DNA from: Halobellus captivus
GTDB lineage: Archaea; Halobacteriota; Halobacteria; Halobacteriales; Haloferacaceae
NCBI RefSeq assembly: GCF_003697845.1
Contig: NZ_RDQE01000004.1
Location: forward strand, 186,001 to 250,000
Direction: 5' to 3'
Length of the DNA: 64,000 bases
Position numbers and translations under genes: made by a program. The notes beneath the pieces are model-generated. The model was not told the DNA's origin. It did no database searches and worked only from the letters and a program-made list of their open reading frames with translations. Positions 59,945 to 64,000 of the stretch are shown piece after piece. Within the stretch, counting starts at the first letter, position 1. The number at the start of each line of letters is the position of its first letter.

Positions 59945-61713
59945 TGACGGGACCGACGACGCTGACGGGGATCGGAAGCACCCCCCGAACCGGAGTCGGG
60001 ACCGCGCGGTGGTACCGCGGGGGAGCGGACCTGACGCTGCCGGACCGCCCCGACCCCTCGACGGTCGACCCCGCGATCGAGCGCGAGCGGTTCGAGGCCG
60101 CCCGGGAGGAGGCCCGCGAGGCGATCCGACTGGCACGCGACCGAGCTGAAGCGCGCGTCGGCGGGGAGGAAGCGGCCGTCTTCGACGCCCACGAGGCGTT
60201 CCTCGACGACCCGGGGATCGTCGACGACGTCGAGGACGCCATCGCGGACGGGACCCCCGCCGAGCACGCGGTTCGCGACCGGTTCGAGGCGGCGATCGGG
60301 CAGTTCGAGGGGATGGACGGGCGGATGGCCGAGCGCGCCGACGACCTCAGGGACGTACGGGACCGGCTGTTGCGCGCGCTGCTCGACGCCCCGACGCCGA
60401 CCGACCTCTCGACGCTCCCGGCGGGCACGGTCCTGCTGGCCGAGCGGCTGACCCCGAGCGACACGGCCGAGTTGGACCCGGCGGCGGTGGCGGGGATCGC
60501 GACCGTCGCCGGCGGACGGACCTCTCACGCGGCGATCATCGCGCGATCGTTGTCGATCCCGGCGGTCGTCGGCGTCGTCGACGCGCTCGCCGAGGTCGCG
60601 GACGGAACCGAGGTCCTCGTCGACGGCGAGGCCGGCGAGGTCGTCGTCGAGCCCGGCGAGAAGCGACGGGCTGCGGCGCTCCGCAAGGACGACGCGCCGG
60701 TGGTCCCCGAACCGGTCTCGACCGCCGACGGTCGGGCGATCGAGGTCGCCGCGAACGTCGGGAGCGGGGCGGAGGTGCCGCCCGCGAGCGACCGCGGCGC
60801 GGACGGGATCGGCCTGTTCCGGAGCGAGTTCCTCTTTCTCGACCGCGAGTCGCCGCCGGACGAGGAGGAGCAGTACGAGGCGGTCGTCGCGGCGCTCGAG
60901 GCGTTTCCCGACGACCGGATCGTCGTGCGGACCCTCGACGTCGGCGGGGATAAGCAGGTTCCCTACCTCGACCTCCCGGAGGAGCCCAACCCGTTCCTGG
61001 GACGACGGGGGATCCGACTCTCCCTCGAGGAGCACGCCGACCTCTTCGAGACGCAGCTGCGCGCGCTGTTGCGGGCCGCCGCACACGGGAGGGACGGAAA
61101 CGGAGGCGGCGGTAGCGAGGGCGACGGTGCTAGCGACGACGATCGCGACGACCGCGGCGGTCTCGCGGTCATGTTCCCGATGGTCTCGCGGGTCGAGGAG
61201 GTCGAGGCCGCGCTCGACCGCGTGGAGTCGGTTGCCGCCGACCTCGCGGCCGAGGGGGTAGACCACGCCGTCCCGGAGCTCGGTGCGATGGTCGAGACGC
61301 CGGCCGCGTCGTACCTCGCGGACGCGCTCGCCGCCCGGCTCGACTTCCTGAGCGTCGGGACGAACGACCTCGCCGGATACGTGATGGCCGCCGACCGCGA
61401 GAGCGACGCGGTGGCCGACTACCACGATCCGCTCCACCCGGCGGTGTTGCGGGCGATCGACCGGACGACGGCGGGCGCGGAGGGGACCGACGCCTGGGTC
61501 GGCATGTGCGGCGAGATGGCGGGCGACCCCGAGTTGACCGAGCTGTCGGTCGGATTCGGACTCGACGAACTCAGCATGAGCGCGGTCACGATCCCGGCGG
61601 TCAAAGAGCGCGTTCGGGAGGTCGACTCGGCGGAGGCACGCGAGCTGGCCGAGGCGGTACTCCGCTGCGAGACGCGTGCCGAAGTCCGCGACGTGCTCGG
61701 TCTGGACGAGTGA
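59944..61713 (+). CDS. ptsI: phosphoenolpyruvate-protein phosphotransferase (enzyme I)
   Basis: 589 residues. Takes phosphate from PEP and gives it to HPr. The active-site His195 is in ATVAGGRTSHAAIIARSL. The PEP barrel has GIGLFRSEFLFLDR, TLDVGGDKQVPYL, SVGTNDLAGYVMAADRESDAV and the catalytic Cys in WVGMCGEMAGD. A Gly/Ser/Asp-rich insertion (about residues 378-402) interrupts the barrel compared with the 570-residue bacterial form. GTG start at 59944 overlapping the ptsH stop. Convergent with dhaM. Confidence 0.95.
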   Translation: MTGPTTLTGIGSTPRTGVGTARWYRGGADLTLPDRPDPSTVDPAIERERFEAAREEAREAIRLARDRAEARVGGEEAAVFDAHEAFLDDPGIVDDVEDAIADGTPAEHAVRDRFEAAIGQFEGMDGRMAERADDLRDVRDRLLRALLDAPTPTDLSTLPAGTVLLAERLTPSDTAELDPAAVAGIATVAGGRTSHAAIIARSLSIPAVVGVVDALAEVADGTEVLVDGEAGEVVVEPGEKRRAAALRKDDAPVVPEPVSTADGRAIEVAANVGSGAEVPPASDRGADGIGLFRSEFLFLDRESPPDEEEQYEAVVAALEAFPDDRIVVRTLDVGGDKQVPYLDLPEEPNPFLGRRGIRLSLEEHADLFETQLRALLRAAAHGRDGNGGGGSEGDGASDDDRDDRGGLAVMFPMVSRVEEVEAALDRVESVAADLAAEGVDHAVPELGAMVETPAASYLADALAARLDFLSVGTNDLAGYVMAADRESDAVADYHDPLHPAVLRAIDRTTAGAEGTDAWVGMCGEMAGDPELTELSVGFGLDELSMSAVTIPAVKERVREVDSAEARELAEAVLRCETRAEVRDVLGLDE

Positions 61714-61782
61714 CGTGCCCGGTCCGTCTCGGCGGCTGACGCGGCCGGTCCGGTCACCGTCCAGTCCGATCCTCGGGAGGTC

Positions 61783-62214
61783 TCAGACCTTCGAGATCTC
61801 GCTCGCCGCCTCGGCCTGCTCGCGGACCGACTCGAGCGTGGCGCTCGGGTCGGTGGCGGCGACCGCGGCGTTGACCGCGCCCTCGAGCACGGGCGCGTCG
61901 GCGATGACCGCGTCGACGTCCGAGAGCTCGATGGCGACCTCGGCGTTCATCACCGCACTCCCGAGGTCGACGAGGACGACGACGCCGTCGCTCGGGTCGT
62001 CGTCCGCACCCGAGTCGCCTCCGTTCCCGCTTCTCCCCACGTCGCCGGCGGCCACGAGGGCGTCCTCGATGTCGTCCGGAACGGTCCCGATCCCGCCCCG
62101 TCCGTCGCCGCCGACCGCCTCGATCCGGGTCTCGCCCGCCATCTCGGCCGCGATCTCGACTATCCCCTCGGCGGCCCGCGCGCTGTGTGAGACCACGACG
62201 AGTCCGACCGTCAC
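61783..62214 (-). CDS. dhaM: PTS-dependent dihydroxyacetone kinase, phosphotransferase subunit DhaM
   Basis: 143 residues, the EIIA-like (mannose-family) domain only. The phospho-His is in VGLVVVSHSARAAEGI. Later motifs are GGIGTVP and DGVVVLVDLGSAVMNAEVAIEL. A Gly/Asp insertion (about 66-82) is unusual. GTG start at 62214 overlapping dhaL (GTGA). Bacterial DhaM often carries HPr and EI domains; here those are separate genes on the opposite strand. Confidence 0.93.
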   Translation of the reverse strand: MTVGLVVVSHSARAAEGIVEIAAEMAGETRIEAVGGDGRGGIGTVPDDIEDALVAAGDVGRSGNGGDSGADDDPSDGVVVLVDLGSAVMNAEVAIELSDVDAVIADAPVLEGAVNAAVAATDPSATLESVREQAEAASEISKV

Positions 62215-63008
62215 TCCGCTCCCTCCGGGGTCGCGTCGTCCGATCCCGCTTCGTCCGCCTCCGCGTCTTCCGCCTCCGTGTCGTCCGGGATCGTCGGCGA
62301 ACTCGCGTCCGTCTCGGGCACCTCGGCGTCGAGCCGGTCGGCCGCGACCTCGAGAACCTCCTCCAGGAGGAACAGCGTGCTCGTCGCGCCGGGGTCCTGG
62401 TGGCCGACCGACCGCCACCCGAGGTACGAGGCGCGGCCCTTCCGCGCCCGGATCGGGACCGTGAACGCGACGCCGCGCTCGGCCGCGTCGACCGCCTTCG
62501 CCAGCGCCTCCAGCGGATCGAGGTCGTCGACCTCGACGGACTTCTTGAACGTGTGGACCGCCGGCGTCAGCGCGTCGACCATCGTCCCGTCGCCGATCCG
62601 GGCGTCGCCACGGTCCTCGACCTTCTCGAGGTACGTCTCCGCGAACGCGACCGCGGTCTCGGCGGTGACCCCGTCCGCGAGTTCCGCGCCCGCGAACACG
62701 AGCGAGCCGCCGAAGAGCGGTCCCGACGCGCCGCCGACCTCGGACATGAGCGTCTTGCCGACCGTCTTCGCGACCGTCTCCGGGTTCGGATCCTCGAGGT
62801 CGCGGGCGGCGTCCGCGGCCTTCGCCCACCCGCGGGCCATGTTGCCGCCGTGGTCCGCGTCGCCGATGGCCGAGTCGAGGTCGGTCAGGTGATCGCGTTC
62901 CGCCTCGATCCGTTCGGCGACGGCCTCGACGGCCGCGACCACTGCCTCGCCGTCCTCACGCTCGTCGTCCGCGTGCTCGTCGCTCGCGCGCTCGTTCTCC
63001 TCGCTCAT
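62211..63008 (-). CDS. dhaL: dihydroxyacetone kinase ADP-binding subunit DhaL
   Basis: 265 residues. Nucleotide and Mg sites: LDSAIGDADHGGNMARG, GGASGPLFGGSLVFAG, GTMVDALTPAV and VGHQDPGATSTLFLL. DhaL holds ADP permanently and passes phosphate from DhaM to substrate on DhaK. N- and C-terminal ends carry long acidic tails (about 20 and 45 residues). Start at the ATG at 63008 overlapping the dhaK stop. Confidence 0.95.
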   Translation of the reverse strand: MSEENERASDEHADDEREDGEAVVAAVEAVAERIEAERDHLTDLDSAIGDADHGGNMARGWAKAADAARDLEDPNPETVAKTVGKTLMSEVGGASGPLFGGSLVFAGAELADGVTAETAVAFAETYLEKVEDRGDARIGDGTMVDALTPAVHTFKKSVEVDDLDPLEALAKAVDAAERGVAFTVPIRARKGRASYLGWRSVGHQDPGATSTLFLLEEVLEVAADRLDAEVPETDASSPTIPDDTEAEDAEADEAGSDDATPEGAE

Positions 63009-64000
63009 GAGACGGTGAGCGCGGGGGTGTCGGTCGTCGCGTCGAACAGCTCCTTCAGCTCGTCGTCAACGGCACACACGGTGATCGAGACGCCGGCCAT
63101 GTCCAGCGAGGTCATGTAGTCGCCGACCCACGCGTCGTGGACCGAGAGGTCGCGTTCGCCGAGCAGCTCCCGGAGCCGTCGGTTGACGACGAACAGCTCC
63201 ATCTGTGGCGTCCCGCCCATGCCGTTGACTATCGTCACGACCTCCCGGCCCGGTTCGAGTTCGAGATCCTCGAGGACTGCCTCGGTCAGCTCCTCGGTCA
63301 CCTCGTCGGCCGACATCACGTCGGTCCGCTCGGTTCCCGGCTCGCCGTGGATCCCGATCCCGAGCTCGATCTCGTCGTCGCCGAGGTCGAAGGTCGGCTC
63401 GCCCTTCTCGGGGGTGACACACGAGGTGAGCGCCATCCCCATCGTGGCGACGTTGTCGACGGTCTTCTCGGCGACCCGCTTGACCTCCGGGAGGTCGGCT
63501 CCCGCCGCCGCCTTCGCGCCGGCGGCCTTGTGGACGAGGATCGTCCCGCAGACGCCGCGCCGGCCGGAGGTGTAAAGGGAGTCCTCGACGGCCACGTCGT
63601 CGTCGACGACGACGCTCTCGACCGTCGCGCCCTCCATCTCGGCGAGTTCGATGGCCGTCTCGAAGTTCATCACGTCTCCCTCGTAGTTCTTGATGACACA
63701 GAGGACGCCGGCGTCGCCGTCGCAGGCGGCGATCAGTTCCTCGAACTCGTCGGCGGTCGGCGAGGAGAAGACGCCGCCCGCGGCCGCCCCGTCGAGCATG
63801 CCGTCGCCGACGTAGCCCGCGTGGGTGGGCTCGTGGCCGCTCCCGCCGCCGGTGACGATCCCGACCTTCCCGTCAAGCGGCGCGTCCTCGCGGACGAGCA
63901 CCTGCGTGTCCGGGAGCCTGCGGAGCCTGTCGGGGTGTGCCGCGGTCATTCCGTCGAGCATCTCGTCGACCACGTCGTCGGGATCGTTGATGAGCTTCTT
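63005..64000 (-). CDS. dhaK: dihydroxyacetone kinase substrate-binding subunit DhaK (start just outside window)
   Basis: 331 residues visible. The reading frame is open to the edge and begins KKLINDPDDVVDEML, so only the initiator codon (probably ATG at 64001-64003) is missing. Motifs: VTGGGSGHEPTHAGYVG for substrate binding, VLCVIKNYEGDVMNFE, and the His in LGIGIHGEPG that holds dihydroxyacetone covalently. Overlaps dhaL by four bases. First of the dhaKLM operon. Confidence 0.95.
   Translation of the reverse strand, partial: KKLINDPDDVVDEMLDGMTAAHPDRLRRLPDTQVLVREDAPLDGKVGIVTGGGSGHEPTHAGYVGDGMLDGAAAGGVFSSPTADEFEELIAACDGDAGVLCVIKNYEGDVMNFETAIELAEMEGATVESVVVDDDVAVEDSLYTSGRRGVCGTILVHKAAGAKAAAGADLPEVKRVAEKTVDNVATMGMALTSCVTPEKGEPTFDLGDDEIELGIGIHGEPGTERTDVMSADEVTEELTEAVLEDLELEPGREVVTIVNGMGGTPQMELFVVNRRLRELLGERDLSVHDAWVGDYMTSLDMAGVSITVCAVDDELKELFDATTDTPALTVS

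Noticed and set aside
1-64000. tRNA, rRNA, CRISPR arrays, insertion sequences, replication origin
   Set aside because: All intergenic stretches above about 100 bases were read by eye; none shows a cloverleaf, rRNA, regularly spaced repeats with spacers, transposase gene with terminal inverted repeats, or an orc1/cdc6 gene with origin boxes.

Overview
The window reads as a stretch of chromosome from a halophilic archaeon, most likely of the Halorubrum group (the genus is inference). The signs are very high GC, proteins rich in Asp and Glu with acidic tails, TATA-like boxes 25-30 bases before start codons with little or no leader, Tat lipoprotein cupredoxins (halocyanins), topoisomerase VI, a Bat-type regulator and archaeal-type trp and shikimate genes. 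I see no rRNA, tRNA, CRISPR array, IS element or prophage. Nearly all of it is ordinary, densely packed chromosomal genes.

Layout. 1-5962 (minus): a Mrp/Mnh cation:proton antiporter operon (E-F-G-DUF4040-B-C-D-D'), each gene overlapping the next by a few bases and the last one cut by the window edge. 6163-10926 (minus): coaBC, top6A and top6B. 11053-14003 (plus): JAMM protease, agmatinase, DUF2071 and DCC-family genes. 14044-15480 (minus): a glutamine amidotransferase and a DJ-1/PfpI protein. 15744-20552: a Tat-exported protein, an SDR, cold-shock protein, an enolase-superfamily enzyme and a D-2-hydroxyacid dehydrogenase. 20556-23877: an M20 peptidase and a MATE exporter, separated by a 70-bp tandem repeat. 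23891-33170 (minus): an acetate module made of a DUF4212/SSS symporter pair, a Usp protein, two acetyl-CoA synthetases and between them a Bat regulator. 33382-38358: a small protein, an MGMT-like protein without its cysteine, trpCBA behind two TGTACA boxes, and an aldolase for the archaeal shikimate entry. 38519-53665: three halocyanins among kinase, acyl-CoA dehydrogenase, nuclease-like, VOC, Cox4-like, GNAT and epimerase genes, ending with an amidohydrolase and YchF. 53700-56500: an AOR-family protein with no cysteines for its Fe-S cluster, divergent from yqeC. 56519-59393: a large membrane-anchored protein and a sarcosine-oxidase-like flavoprotein. 59591-64000: HPr and enzyme I convergent with dhaKLM.

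How they work together. HPr and EI can pass phosphate from PEP to DhaM, which recharges the ADP on DhaL so that DhaK can phosphorylate dihydroxyacetone; no EIIB or EIIC membrane subunit is visible here. The symporter pair, both Acs paralogs and the Bat protein look like one acetate uptake, activation and control unit. trpCBA and the hept-ulosonate synthase serve aromatic amino acid synthesis.

The points most worth a second look are the AOR protein without Fe-S ligands, the Bat protein with a degenerate tyrosine-recombinase domain, the MGMT-like protein with Asp in place of Cys, the paired TGTACA boxes before trpC, and two apparently leaderless mini-ORFs whose stop codons overlap the start of speB and of the hydroxyacid dehydrogenase.
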